64,000 nucleotides of DNA from NCBI GenBank assembly GCA_003163855.1, contig PLRJ01000162.1:56534-120533 (forward strand). Direction: 5' to 3'. The DNA comes from Bryobacterales bacterium (GTDB lineage: Bacteria; Acidobacteriota; Terriglobia; Bryobacterales; Bryobacteraceae). Below are positions 31,526 through 42,034 of this stretch, piece by piece (position 1 is the first letter of the stretch; every line of letters starts with the position of its first letter). Both the position numbers and the translations under genes were made by a program. Under the pieces are notes generated by a model. The model was not told the DNA's origin, searched no databases, and saw nothing but the letters and a program-made list of their open reading frames with translations.

Positions 31526-32262
31526 TCACTGAAAGGCTGCTACCCGCTTCGACCGTTTAGGTGGCGTGAAGACGAACAGCCTCGGGTCGATCGGAGCCGA
31601 GGTTTGCTGGTAAACCCAGGATGTTGTGACGGTCCAATTGGAAACATGACCAGCGCCGGAATACCGCTGCCGCTCTGGAGTTCGACCTGAATCGTGGGTG
31701 CCCCGCAAACCGCGTCACGCCGCTCGTTTTCTTTAAGTAGCTTAGCTTTGGACGCCAGTTCTTTTATTTCGCGGAACCGTGCAAAATAGCGCCATTCGAG
31801 TGACGGCAGGTCGCGGCCCGGACCTGGGTGCTCCGGCCACGGCGCGGACGGCGTTTCGGTGTACTCATTTACAGAAGGGCGATATTGCCAGGTGGTCTGG
31901 CCGTTCGTAATCCAAACGAACGGTCGACTTTGGCCAGGGGAAAGTATTTGATAGTGGAAGGCCTCTCCAAAACGCGCCAGCAGGATGCGGTCCGCCACGG
32001 GAAATTCGGCTGGACCGTTGGTGGGGGCAATGCTGGTAGGTCCGCCGATTGCTGTTGCGCTTGCGCTAATCACATAGTCGCTGATTGCCGAATACCTCGA
32101 CTCTACGCGCTGGAGAAGATCGTCCAGATTCGTTCCGGCTTGTAGCGGAGCGCCAAAAAACGTGAACAGCAAGAGCGCCGTAGGCAGGTATAATTTGGGA
32201 AATGAGCGCTGTAACTCAAGAGCACTTAACGCTCGAAGAATTCCATGCTTTTGAACATTCAC
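31526..32262 (-). pseudogene. DUF2092/LolA-like protein, frameshifted and probably internally deleted
   Basis: Frame of ORF 31540-32262 ends in a non-family tail; +1 frame of the same DNA reads NWTVTTSWVYQQTSAPIDPRLFVFTPPKRSKRVAAFQ. Confidence 0.65.
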
Positions 32263-32720
32263 GAACGGATGGTCCTCGCTACGAATATTGGTTCGGAAAG
32301 GCCGTCCCTAAAGCAATGCCAACATGGTTACACTCAGAGCTACAGGCTTTGTTGCTTGGCCTTCTGAAGCAATTAGGCTACTACAGTGCAATCGAACTGG
32401 AACTTCGTATTCTTCCGGACTGGCATCCAAAGCCCGATGTAGCTGCCGCTTCGTTCAGAGAGCAGCCTTATCCAACGAAGCCTATCGAAATCGTCGCAGA
32501 AGTGTTATCGCCTACAGATAAGCCCAGCGAAGTGAACGAGAAATGCCGCAACTATGAAAAATGCGGCATCGGTCAGATCTATGTATTCGATCCGCAGAAG
32601 CGAACCGCCGAAATTTGGATGGCGGACCGGCTTGTCGCCATTGAAATGCTGCGACTACCAAATGGCGTGACCTACCCTGTTAGCGCGATTTGGAATGAAC
32701 TGGATCGGCGAATGGCTTAG
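32202..32720 (+). CDS. Uma2 family (DUF820) putative endonuclease
   Basis: LTLEEFHAFEHSRTDGPRYEYWFG...KPDVAAASF...IEIVAEVLSPTDKPSEVNEKCRNYEKCGIGQIYVFDP. Confidence 0.88.
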   Translation: MSAVTQEHLTLEEFHAFEHSRTDGPRYEYWFGKAVPKAMPTWLHSELQALLLGLLKQLGYYSAIELELRILPDWHPKPDVAAASFREQPYPTKPIEIVAEVLSPTDKPSEVNEKCRNYEKCGIGQIYVFDPQKRTAEIWMADRLVAIEMLRLPNGVTYPVSAIWNELDRRMA

Positions 32721-32728
32721 CTGCCCTG

Positions 32729-34546
32729 CTAAAACGTAAAGCTGACACCGCCGCGAATGGCTTTCGGCGCCTGCACAATCAGCATCTTTCGCCCATCGCT
32801 GTTCAGCAGCGGCAAATAGCCCTCTGAAAGCAAGTTCCTCAGATCGCCCGTTAGTTCCAAGTGTCCCGGCAGGCCAAACATGCTGGGCAGCGGCTGCTTG
32901 AAATAGATATTAAGCCCAGGCGCAGCGTACGTCGATTGCGTGGTAAAAACATGCTGCGGAAGGGAAGCGCCGCGATCGGTCCAACCATATTCAGCCCCTA
33001 AACGGGTACCGGTTCGAGCGATACGCGTGTTCAAACCCACCGTAGCCAGGTTATGGTTTTCGCTGCGCAGGAAACTGGAAGCCATGGCAGGATTTTCCAG
33101 CGTTCCTTGGCGCGTGGTGAAGCCACCCATGCGGCCGTAACCAACATCGAGATCCATCCAGTCGGTCAGTCGCTGGGATGCACTTGCCATATAGCCGTTG
33201 CGGTGGTAGTTGCCGATGTTGAAGGTAGATGTCTGCGAAATGCCGTCGGAAAGCACGTCGCCTGCGGGCAGCGATGACAAGTCACCAGCCACATTCAAGC
33301 GCCCGTTGGAAACGATTTCGGAAAAAGCGCTCACCGCATAAGTACGTGAACCGCGGGTTTTGTTCCAACCCATTTCAAAACTCTCGGTCCGCTGCAATTC
33401 CAAACGCCCATTGCGCGTGGAAATCTGCGCGACGCGAGCCATGGCGTTCACTGCCGTAGAAAGATCGTCCGCCGGCGGATTCGGCACCGACAGTTCACTG
33501 GAAGTCTGATGAGCGGTCAACTCGTCCGGACGTCCGCCGTCGCTGAACGACGAAACCACCGTTCCCAGGGCGCCGATGTTGACACTGACCCGGGCAAACG
33601 GACTCACGCGCGAAGTGTGCTGAAGGTAATCAACCGATTCGCCGGTCATGCCGTATTCCAGGTGCACATTATCTAAAGGGTCGGCCGTTTCGTACATGCT
33701 CAACGACATGGTCCGCATGGTTCCCGCCATGGTCCCCATTTGTCCGCCTTGGCCACCCAGCAGACCTATTTGAGACATCGTCAAGGTGATTTCGGGCGCG
33801 GTGGCAAAGCCAAATCCATCATTACGGCTGTAGATGGCACACAGCCCGAAGGCCGTTCCGCTCACATCCATGCTCTGGCCGAAGCTGCCGGCTAACTGAA
33901 TCTGATTCTTGCCATAGACGTTGGTAGATAGGGCGAAGCGTGTGCCCAAATCGCTCACGGCCGATTCCGAATCGATAATGCCGCTGCCGCTGCCAGACAC
34001 GCCCAGCATCATGTGCGTACCGGAAAACACCTGCGGCGGCGCATTAGCGGCTACCGAAGAATCGTCAGGCAAAAAGCGCGTAATGGGCCGGGTTGCGGGT
34101 GAGGAGCGCAGTACCCATTTCCAGTCGCTGCTCATGCCGCCAGTAGGCACGGTGGAATTCAACTGAATATTGCTGAACAGCGTGGACATGTGAATCTGCA
34201 GCATGCTGTTAGCGCCGGCGCGCACGAAGATTTTGTCCTTGAAAGCAGGCAGGAACCCATTCAGCGAGACCCGTATGGCATAGACGTCGGAAGCCAGTCC
34301 GGCAAAAGCAAAGCGGCCGCCGGTGGTAGACAGGGTCCGCGAAATCAACCGGTCGTACTTGTTTAGGAGCTCCACGCGGGAACCCATTTGCGGGTTACCG
34401 GCCGCATCCACTACCGTCCCCAGCAAGTTGCCTGTGACAGGGAGCGACCAATCCGCCGCCTTCGACTGGCCTGATAAGGCCAGGAAAGACGCCAGGACGA
34501 CCGCTTTAGCGAACTTTTTGCCTGCTAAATACGAGTGCAAAGTCAC
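32729..34546 (-). CDS. Carboxypeptidase-regulatory-like domain outer-membrane-type protein
   Basis: GNLLGTVVDAAGNPQMGSRVELLN...TTGGRFAFAGLASDVYAIRVSLNGF; C-terminus GGVSFTF. Confidence 0.7.
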   Translation of the reverse strand: MTLHSYLAGKKFAKAVVLASFLALSGQSKAADWSLPVTGNLLGTVVDAAGNPQMGSRVELLNKYDRLISRTLSTTGGRFAFAGLASDVYAIRVSLNGFLPAFKDKIFVRAGANSMLQIHMSTLFSNIQLNSTVPTGGMSSDWKWVLRSSPATRPITRFLPDDSSVAANAPPQVFSGTHMMLGVSGSGSGIIDSESAVSDLGTRFALSTNVYGKNQIQLAGSFGQSMDVSGTAFGLCAIYSRNDGFGFATAPEITLTMSQIGLLGGQGGQMGTMAGTMRTMSLSMYETADPLDNVHLEYGMTGESVDYLQHTSRVSPFARVSVNIGALGTVVSSFSDGGRPDELTAHQTSSELSVPNPPADDLSTAVNAMARVAQISTRNGRLELQRTESFEMGWNKTRGSRTYAVSAFSEIVSNGRLNVAGDLSSLPAGDVLSDGISQTSTFNIGNYHRNGYMASASQRLTDWMDLDVGYGRMGGFTTRQGTLENPAMASSFLRSENHNLATVGLNTRIARTGTRLGAEYGWTDRGASLPQHVFTTQSTYAAPGLNIYFKQPLPSMFGLPGHLELTGDLRNLLSEGYLPLLNSDGRKMLIVQAPKAIRGGVSFTF

Positions 34547-34583
34547 CTATCACATCTGCGGCACGGAGGTAGCCGCATACCGT

Positions 34584-36311
34584 CTACGATGTTACCGTAA
34601 ATTGAGCCGAAGGGGTAACGCTCTGGTTTTTCAGTTTGTCATCCATCTTTAGTTTAAGGGTATAGCGGCCCGGCGGCAGGCTCTTCAGGGAAACCTTCTT
34701 CTCTACCGTAACCAGGAATGGCGACGCGTTCTGAATGCCCGAAACGTCCTCAGTCTGGCTCATAACAACCTTGTTATCGGAATCTATCACCTCATATTCG
34801 ATCTTGCCTTCGGGCTTCTTGGTCTTTTCGTCCATGCCCAGGTTGTAGAACTCGGTGTAGATGCCCATGGTCTCGTCCTGCTTAAAGACATTGGCGATGC
34901 GCGGGCGAACCTTGGAACTGCGAATAACGAACTGGCCGGTGCCAATGCTGTTGGTGGGCACCCGTTCTAACTGGTCGGCCAGGATCACGCTGCTCGAAGC
35001 CAGTTGATCCTCTTCATAGTGAGGAACGTTAAGCGCCAGTTCATAGGTGTTCATGGTGTTGCCGACGGTATCTTTAGCAACGATATTCAGGCGGTAGGTG
35101 CCGGGCGCCAGGGGGACGCGCTTGGAGTAGATCTGCGATCCGTTCATGGCCTGCTGAAGCATTTCTGCCGGCATTTCGGAGCTGACGGTATCTTCAAACC
35201 AGTTAACCGACTTCCGCGTCAGAGTGGTAATGCGGCCGTAGATATTGATGGTAGCCTTGGCGATTTTATCTTTGGTGGCGTAGTTCAAATCGCTGTTCTT
35301 AAACTGCACCATGATGTTGGCATAAACGGTGGAATCGGTAACGCGGATGAAATCGGCCCGCACCGCCATTGGCAGGGTGTTGTACTTGATGTTCGAACTA
35401 ACCACCGCATCCAAATCCTTGAACTTGATAACCGGCGCCTTCATCAGGTTGGCGTAGTTTTCAATACGCGTGAACTCGTTCATGCTTTCCGGCAGAGGCG
35501 TGGTGCCGGTGCCAAGGTGGGTGCCGTCCGTACGGTTGAAGCGCTGCGTTTTATCGGACATACCCATCTGTTCCGATAAGGTCAGGCCGGCGCCGGGAAC
35601 GTACAACAGGGCGTCTTTTTCTTCCGGATCCAAGCTGATGTGATACTCGCCGGACATTGTCGTGTCCACGAATTCGATCATCACGTTAGTACCCACGCCT
35701 TCGATATAGCGATAGCGCCAGTCTTCAAACGGGAACGTCGAAGTTTCGCCGCCGCCTTCTTCAATAGGCCGCTCATAGCTGCCGCCGGAGGGGTGCGAAT
35801 CGATTTCGTCAGCCGGGCCATATTTGATATAGATCATGCCGCGATCGGTCTTCCAGCCTGGAATACCCGAGGCGTAATGGTCATTCGCGTAGGCGATACG
35901 GCGGTAGTGTTCCTCTTTATACTCGTTCTCTTCGGTGTCCGGGGTGGGGTCGCGCCGTTGCCAGAACGACTCCACAAACGATTGCCGTTCTTCATCCGTC
36001 TTCAGGCGCTTGAAGGCTTGCTTTTCCTCATCCGTAATGATGTAGAGGACATCCTCATTCATCCACTTCTTCCAAGGTCCGGCGAGTTCCTTTTCAAGCT
36101 CCTTCTGCTTCTTGGCAATTTGCTTCTTAGTAAGCGGTTTGGAAACGGTTTCCGTAGTAGTGCTGGAACTGGACGACGTGGAACTTTGCGACGCGGCAGC
36201 AGGAGGCGGAGTCGCCGTCTGCTGCGCCGGATTGAGGCCGAATAATGCTGCTGCGGCTGTAACGCACACGCCTACTGTCACCAGGGACTGCCGAGCGGGG
36301 AAGAACTTCAT
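34584..36311 (-). CDS. GWxTD domain protein
   Basis: WMNEDVLYIITDEEKQAFKRLKTDEERQSFVESFWQRRDPTP...GWKTDRGMIYIKYGPADEIDSH. Confidence 0.9.
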   Translation of the reverse strand: MKFFPARQSLVTVGVCVTAAAALFGLNPAQQTATPPPAAASQSSTSSSSSTTTETVSKPLTKKQIAKKQKELEKELAGPWKKWMNEDVLYIITDEEKQAFKRLKTDEERQSFVESFWQRRDPTPDTEENEYKEEHYRRIAYANDHYASGIPGWKTDRGMIYIKYGPADEIDSHPSGGSYERPIEEGGGETSTFPFEDWRYRYIEGVGTNVMIEFVDTTMSGEYHISLDPEEKDALLYVPGAGLTLSEQMGMSDKTQRFNRTDGTHLGTGTTPLPESMNEFTRIENYANLMKAPVIKFKDLDAVVSSNIKYNTLPMAVRADFIRVTDSTVYANIMVQFKNSDLNYATKDKIAKATINIYGRITTLTRKSVNWFEDTVSSEMPAEMLQQAMNGSQIYSKRVPLAPGTYRLNIVAKDTVGNTMNTYELALNVPHYEEDQLASSSVILADQLERVPTNSIGTGQFVIRSSKVRPRIANVFKQDETMGIYTEFYNLGMDEKTKKPEGKIEYEVIDSDNKVVMSQTEDVSGIQNASPFLVTVEKKVSLKSLPPGRYTLKLKMDDKLKNQSVTPSAQFTVTS

Positions 36312-36374
36312 GGGAGAGAGACCACCTTTACCAACTTCTTAAGGTTATACCTTAAGTCTAGGTTTCTTTTCGAA

Positions 36375-36396
36375 GCACGTCAACGCCGTGACGTGC
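36375..36396. promoter_or_regulatory. Perfect 8-bp inverted repeat (possible operator)
   Basis: GCACGTCA-ACGCCG-TGACGTGC in the divergent intergenic region. Confidence 0.45.
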
Positions 36397-36653
36397 GAAA
36401 GCGGGACTAGGTTTCAAGCTGCACCAATATTGGAATCTGTATATCTCCTCCAATATAGAAGATTATGCTTAGGCTAATTGGGCGAAGAATATTGATTCTT
36501 AACCACATACCAACATCTTACGGCGAGTGGTCAAAATGGTTGTTGACGTGCTATGGTGCTTAGCAACTGGGTGCTTTAGCAACTGAGTACGATAACTCCG
36601 CAAGCTCGGAGTGTCGCTAAGTAAGTATCGATGCAAATATTCTTAGGTGTGTA

Positions 36654-39605
36654 GTGAGCGAGACTCGGAATCAATTCGCTGGTACTTTGCTGTTGCTGCT
36701 GACCGTTGCGGCCATCATCAGCGCGGTCTTAAGCTTCCAGCACCTGCGTTCCTACCCTCTTAACGACGACGGCGTCACTTGGATAGATAAAGCCGGCACC
36801 GGGAAAGATTCAACGGCAGTTACGGCCGGTTATGTTTCCGCAGGCGGCCCCGGTGAAAAGGCTGGCATCCACCTCGGCGACCAGTTGTTGAAGATCCAGA
36901 ACTTCCCCATTCTTCACGCCATCGACGTACCCCAGGCGCTGTGGCCCTACACGCCGCCCGATAGGGTGAAGTACACGCTGCGCCGGAATGGCATTGAATT
37001 CTCCAAAAGCGATATTTTCCTGCGCGCCGCGCCGCGCGATTCCGCCGTTTACTACCAGTTTGGCGTCGGCTTCTTCTACCTGGTCATCGGCCTTTTCGTC
37101 TATTACCGCCGGACCAGCGCAGCCAAGAGCCGTCACTTTTTCCTGCTGTGCCTCACCTTCTTCATTGCCAGTTGCTTCCACTACTCGGGCAAGCTGAATA
37201 CGTTCGATGAAGTCATGTACTGGGGCAACTTTATCGGCGGCCTTATGGCGCCGGCCATCTTCCTGCACTTCTGCCTCACCTTCCACACGCGGCCGCGTTT
37301 TCTCGAGCGGCGCGGCGCCTGGCTGCTACTTTATCTGCCTTCCACCTTGCTGGTTCTGCTGGCCGCCGTTTCGGCTGAAGGCATTTTCCAGCTTTCTACC
37401 CCACTTTTGGAAGTTCGCTGGCTGCTCGACCGTGTGACGCTTGCATTTGAAGTGCTCTTGTTCTTCATCGGAGCAGCCGTACTAACGCTGGATCTACGTA
37501 AAGCGGAAGACCCCGTGGTTCGGCGTCAGTTGAAATATCTGCGCAACGGAGCCGTTTTAGGTCTGCTGCCGTTCACTGTCTTCTACGCCGTTCCCTACGT
37601 ACTGGGAGCAGTGCCCAATCACCTGATGAACCTGACAGTGCTGACGACGGCGCTCATCCCGCTTACCTGGGCTTATGCCATCACGCGCTATCGCCTGATG
37701 GACGTCGATATTATCTTCCAGCAGGGCTATGTTTATACGCTGGCAACGCTGGCGGTTATCGGCACCTTCTATCTGCTGATTTTCCTCATCTTTAATACCA
37801 GCACCATCACGCCGCCCGCTTTCGTCCTTTTTATCTCCTTTGCAACATTTGTTTTTCAGCCAATACGGCGCTGGATCCAGGAGCAGCTAGACCGCTGGGT
37901 CTTCTATCGCGACCGCTACGACGCCCGTCTGACCCTCGTAGAGTTTGCGCGCGAACTCAGTTCCGAGACCGATCAGAACGCCATGCTCGCAAAGGTGTCC
38001 GATCGCCTGTTGCGCACCTTATCCATTCAACAGATTGGCTTTTTCCTGCGCGAAGAAGCGACTGGCCACTTTCACGTCCACTCGATGACCCAGCGTTCTA
38101 CCCGCGCGCCTAAAGTGGTTTCCTCGCGCCCCGATTTATCGTTCTTAGAAGCCGCGCCGAACGACAAGCCCTATCTCTTCTTCGAGCGTCCGAAGTTTCT
38201 GCGCGACATCGTCACCGAGAGTTACCCCCTTACCGTACGCGAGACGCTTTCCGACCTCGACTTTACCTATTACGTCGCCTGCCGTTCACGCGGCCGCGTG
38301 ATGGCCTACTTCGGCGTCAGCCGCACCACGGAAGGCGATTTTCTATCCAGCGACGACATTGAACTGCTGCTGACGCTGTCCAATTACGTCGCCATCGCCA
38401 TCGAAAATTCACGCCTTTACACTTCACTACAGCGCAAAGCCGACGAGTACGAACGCTTAAAGGAGTTCAGCGAGAACATTGTTGAATCCATCAACGTCGG
38501 AATTCTGGCAGCCGGCCTCGATGATCGGGTAGAGAGCTGGAATTCGCAGATTGAAAAACTGACCGGTATCACACGCGAGCAGGCCGTTGGACAGCGGCTC
38601 TGCGATCTTTTTCCTGAAGACTTGTGCCAGAAATTCGCCGAAGTCAGCGCCGACGATGGCGTTCATAACGTCTACCGCATGGTCATGCGCGCCCGTGACC
38701 ACGCCGTGAACGGTGAACCTTCTCGGGCGGTGCGTGGACTGGAGGTAGTCACCCCTCCGCCGGCCCCCCGCGAGTTTATTGTCAACCTTGCCATCGCGCC
38801 GCTTATTTCCAAGGAATTGAAGCAGATCGGCCGCCTGATTATCTTCGACGACGTCACCGACCGTGAAGAACTCGAGCGGCGTCTGGTGCAAGCCGACAAG
38901 CTGAGTTCCATTGGACTGCTGGCCGCCGGTGTAGCGCATGAAGTGAACACGCCGCTGGCGGTTATTTCCACCTACGCCCAGATGCTGGCAAAACAGGTCT
39001 CCGGTGACGAGCAGAAAGCCAAACTCCTCGACAAGATCGCCAAACAGACCTTCCGGGCCAGCGAAATCGTTAACTCACTGCTGAACTTCTCGCGCACTTC
39101 GCCTACCGAATTTCTTGAGACAGACCTGAACCGGGTCATTCGCGAGACCGCCTCCCTGGTCGAACATCAGTTTGAGAAGGCGGGCGTGGTAAGCGAACTC
39201 GATCTCGAAGAGCAGTTGCCCACCATCCGCGGCAATGCCAGCAAACTGCAGCAAGTGTTTCTGAATCTGTTCCTGAATGCGCGCGATGCCATGACCTCAG
39301 GCGGCACGCTCAACGTGCGCAGTTGGTCAGGCAACGGCCTGGTGCATATAGAAGTTACCGATTCAGGGCAGGGAATTGCGCCGGAAAATCTCAGCCGCAT
39401 CTACGACCCGTTCTTCACCACCAAGGGCGCCAAAAAGGGCACCGGCCTGGGCCTGTCCATCACCTACGGCATTGTGGAGGAGCACAAAGGCGTCATTGAA
39501 GTGGAAAGCACGCTGGGCAAGGGCACCTGTTTCCGGCTCGACTTTCCCGCCATCGCCGTGCACGCTTTCGCACCTGGCACTCTGCGCCGCGCCCTGCATG
39601 CCTAG
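36654..39605 (+). CDS. PDZ-containing membrane sensor histidine kinase (GAF-PAS-HisKA-HATPase)
   Basis: GTG start; VSAGGPGEKAGIHLGDQLLKIQ; multi-TM; GVAHEVNTPLAVIS; DSGQGIAPENLSRIYDPFFTTKGAKKGTGLGLSI. Confidence 0.9.
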   Translation: MSETRNQFAGTLLLLLTVAAIISAVLSFQHLRSYPLNDDGVTWIDKAGTGKDSTAVTAGYVSAGGPGEKAGIHLGDQLLKIQNFPILHAIDVPQALWPYTPPDRVKYTLRRNGIEFSKSDIFLRAAPRDSAVYYQFGVGFFYLVIGLFVYYRRTSAAKSRHFFLLCLTFFIASCFHYSGKLNTFDEVMYWGNFIGGLMAPAIFLHFCLTFHTRPRFLERRGAWLLLYLPSTLLVLLAAVSAEGIFQLSTPLLEVRWLLDRVTLAFEVLLFFIGAAVLTLDLRKAEDPVVRRQLKYLRNGAVLGLLPFTVFYAVPYVLGAVPNHLMNLTVLTTALIPLTWAYAITRYRLMDVDIIFQQGYVYTLATLAVIGTFYLLIFLIFNTSTITPPAFVLFISFATFVFQPIRRWIQEQLDRWVFYRDRYDARLTLVEFARELSSETDQNAMLAKVSDRLLRTLSIQQIGFFLREEATGHFHVHSMTQRSTRAPKVVSSRPDLSFLEAAPNDKPYLFFERPKFLRDIVTESYPLTVRETLSDLDFTYYVACRSRGRVMAYFGVSRTTEGDFLSSDDIELLLTLSNYVAIAIENSRLYTSLQRKADEYERLKEFSENIVESINVGILAAGLDDRVESWNSQIEKLTGITREQAVGQRLCDLFPEDLCQKFAEVSADDGVHNVYRMVMRARDHAVNGEPSRAVRGLEVVTPPPAPREFIVNLAIAPLISKELKQIGRLIIFDDVTDREELERRLVQADKLSSIGLLAAGVAHEVNTPLAVISTYAQMLAKQVSGDEQKAKLLDKIAKQTFRASEIVNSLLNFSRTSPTEFLETDLNRVIRETASLVEHQFEKAGVVSELDLEEQLPTIRGNASKLQQVFLNLFLNARDAMTSGGTLNVRSWSGNGLVHIEVTDSGQGIAPENLSRIYDPFFTTKGAKKGTGLGLSITYGIVEEHKGVIEVESTLGKGTCFRLDFPAIAVHAFAPGTLRRALHA

Positions 39606-39642
39606 ACCCCGCACGGTCAATAAACCTTCGTGCTTAAATTAA

Positions 39643-41127
39643 ATGTCTGATACAACCACAACCGTGGCCTTCCCAAACCAAGCTCTTCCCGCCGATCGCA
39701 TAAGTTCCCCCGACAAGCGCCGCATCCTCGTCATCGACGATGAAGTGGATATCCGCGAAAGCCTGGAACTGCTGCTGACGACCGAGAACTACAACGTTGA
39801 CCTGGCCGAGAACGCAACCTCCGGCCTGCAGAAGTTCGAATCTGGACTGCATGACCTCATTCTGCTCGATCTGATGATGCCCGACAAGTCGGGCATGGAG
39901 GTCTTGGCCGAGATACGCCAGCGCGACCAGGAGACCCCCATCTTCATGCTGACCGCTTACGGCTCGGAAGAGGTGGCAGTGCGCGCCTTGAAATCCGGCG
40001 CCAACGATTACTTCGCCAAGCCCTGGGACAACGAGAAACTGCTGATCGAAATCGATCGCATGATCTTAAAAGGTCGCCTGGAGCGCGAGAATACTCACCT
40101 CAAGCGCGCTCTGAAACAGCGCTATGCGTTCCCCAATATTGTCGGCAAAAGCGAGCGCATGTTGCGTCTGCTCGATCAAGTGGCCCAGGTTGCGCCCAGC
40201 CGCGCCACCATCTTAATTACCGGCGAAACCGGCACCGGCAAAGAATTGATCGCCAAGGCCATCCACGCCCATTCGGCGCGCGCTGACCAGATGTTTGTCC
40301 CGGTAAATAGCGGCTCGCTGCCGTCCGAACTGCTGGAATCTATTCTGTTCGGCCACGTCAAAGGCTCATTCACCGGCGCCATCGCCAATCGCAAAGGCTT
40401 CTTTGAAACCGCCAATCGCGGCAGCATTTTTTTCGATGAGATCGGCACGGTGGGACCCGAAATTCAGGTGAAGCTGCTGCGCGTGCTGCAGGACCGCGAA
40501 TTTATGCCGCTCGGCGCCAACGAAAGCATGCGGGTGGATGTTCGCATCATTGCCGCCACCAACGCCGACCTCAAGAAACTGGTCGAGGACGGCAAGTTCC
40601 GCGAGGACCTTTATTACCGTCTGAATGTCATCAACCTAAACTTGCCGCCACTGCGCGATCGCAAAGACGACATACCGCTGCTGGTGGATTTTTTCTTCAC
40701 CCGCTATTGCCAGGAGAACGAAAAGTTTCTCAACAGCGATGGAAAGTCCGTGCTCAGCTTTGAGCCGGAAGCCATGCAGATTCTGATGGAGCACACCTGG
40801 CCCGGCAACGTGCGCGAATTGGAAAACGTAGTCGAGCGCGCGGTTGTTTTGACCACCACGTCCACTGTGCCGGCGCACGTTCTGCCTGACAATTTGCAAC
40901 AGGCGAGCGGCATGCGCATTTCGCGCGACAGCAGCGGCATGCTGGCGCCCGATGCGTCGCTCTTTGAAGTGGTCGCCGATTTTGAGCGCCGCAAGATTAT
41001 TGAGGCACTGGAACGGGTCAACTACAGCCAGACGGAAGCGGCCGAATTGTTACGCATTCCTCTATCAACTCTGAACCAGAAGATCAAACGGCTCAGCATT
41101 GACGTCAAGCGCAAGGGCGCTAGTTAG
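39643..41127 (+). CDS. NtrC-family sigma-54-dependent response regulator
   Basis: ILVIDDEVDIRESLE; GETGTGKELIAKAIHAHS; GSFTGAIANRKGFFE; C-terminal Fis HTH. Confidence 0.95.
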   Translation: MSDTTTTVAFPNQALPADRISSPDKRRILVIDDEVDIRESLELLLTTENYNVDLAENATSGLQKFESGLHDLILLDLMMPDKSGMEVLAEIRQRDQETPIFMLTAYGSEEVAVRALKSGANDYFAKPWDNEKLLIEIDRMILKGRLERENTHLKRALKQRYAFPNIVGKSERMLRLLDQVAQVAPSRATILITGETGTGKELIAKAIHAHSARADQMFVPVNSGSLPSELLESILFGHVKGSFTGAIANRKGFFETANRGSIFFDEIGTVGPEIQVKLLRVLQDREFMPLGANESMRVDVRIIAATNADLKKLVEDGKFREDLYYRLNVINLNLPPLRDRKDDIPLLVDFFFTRYCQENEKFLNSDGKSVLSFEPEAMQILMEHTWPGNVRELENVVERAVVLTTTSTVPAHVLPDNLQQASGMRISRDSSGMLAPDASLFEVVADFERRKIIEALERVNYSQTEAAELLRIPLSTLNQKIKRLSIDVKRKGAS

Positions 41128-41225
41128 CAACAAAGTGTGGGCATGAACTGGAAGCTGAGACTCTCAGTGCGCCTCCCGGTCTTTTTGATCCCTTGAAACG
41201 TTGAGCCTTTCTGCCGGCTTCCGGA
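41128..41225 (+). pseudogene. Decayed 5' remnant of the membrane-protein gene found intact at 42504
   Basis: GGGCATGAACTGGAAGCTG... GGTCTTTTTGATCCC... GAGCCTTTCTGCCGGCTT parallels 42500-42605 with internal deletion. Confidence 0.65.
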
Positions 41226-41250
41226 CGGAGCGCTTAGAGCTGATCAGTCT

Positions 41251-41901
41251 TTAAAAAAGTTTTCTCAAAGTGCCGACGAGCATTCCAACCACCAAGAGAG
41301 CCGAGGCCGCGAGGCCCGTCGATGCTGGCTCCGGGACTGAAGAGGCTGCGGGATCGGCATTTATATAAAGTTGGCCGGTGTAAGTCGCGTAACCAGGATA
41401 GGCGGGGTTGGAGGTTAGACTGTCAATGATGTAGGAAGCCGCGAAGCTTATGAGGTTTCCCGACGAGTCAAATGAAACCTGGCTAATAGTCACGCTTCCT
41501 GTAGCCACACTGTTGTTCATTTCTCCATAAAGGTCGTATACGTCAATAGGCGCAAACCCCATGCCGATCGTACCGGTTCCCGGGCCGCAAACCAAGGCCG
41601 CTCCTGAAAATGTTCCAACTTGCAAGGGCGCTCCCGTGCAAGAGCTGAAGCTCACGTTCACCACACCCGAATAGCCCTTAACGGAAGCGCCGACAAGGCT
41701 GCCACTAGGATTCCAGGTGGTCTGAAATTGCGCTGCATTGGAATAGGGAAAAGATAAGCTCGTTACCGCCGGCGTTGAACTGCCGGGCGCGTAATAGGAT
41801 TGCGAAACTGTTAATTCCGTTAAAGGGTTTGCCATCAACCCAGATATCGACAGTAAAAAAAATGTGCCTGAGACCCGGATGATTTGCCTTACAATTGCCA
41901 T
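41251..41901 (-). CDS. PEP-CTERM sorting-domain protein
   Basis: C-terminus SSVPEPASTGLAASALLVVGMLVGTLRKLF; likely start MAIVRQ. Confidence 0.8.
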   Translation of the reverse strand: MAIVRQIIRVSGTFFLLSISGLMANPLTELTVSQSYYAPGSSTPAVTSLSFPYSNAAQFQTTWNPSGSLVGASVKGYSGVVNVSFSSCTGAPLQVGTFSGAALVCGPGTGTIGMGFAPIDVYDLYGEMNNSVATGSVTISQVSFDSSGNLISFAASYIIDSLTSNPAYPGYATYTGQLYINADPAASSVPEPASTGLAASALLVVGMLVGTLRKLF

Positions 41902-42034
41902 CCCCTGAAGCGTACGCGAGCGCGCGATAAAAACCAAGAGTACTAAGAGCATTGTTGCTGCGTTTTTAGTGAATTCATACATTTCTTAGAGAACCGCGCC
42001 GTCCGCACACTGTATATAGTTACGTGTCCACGGG

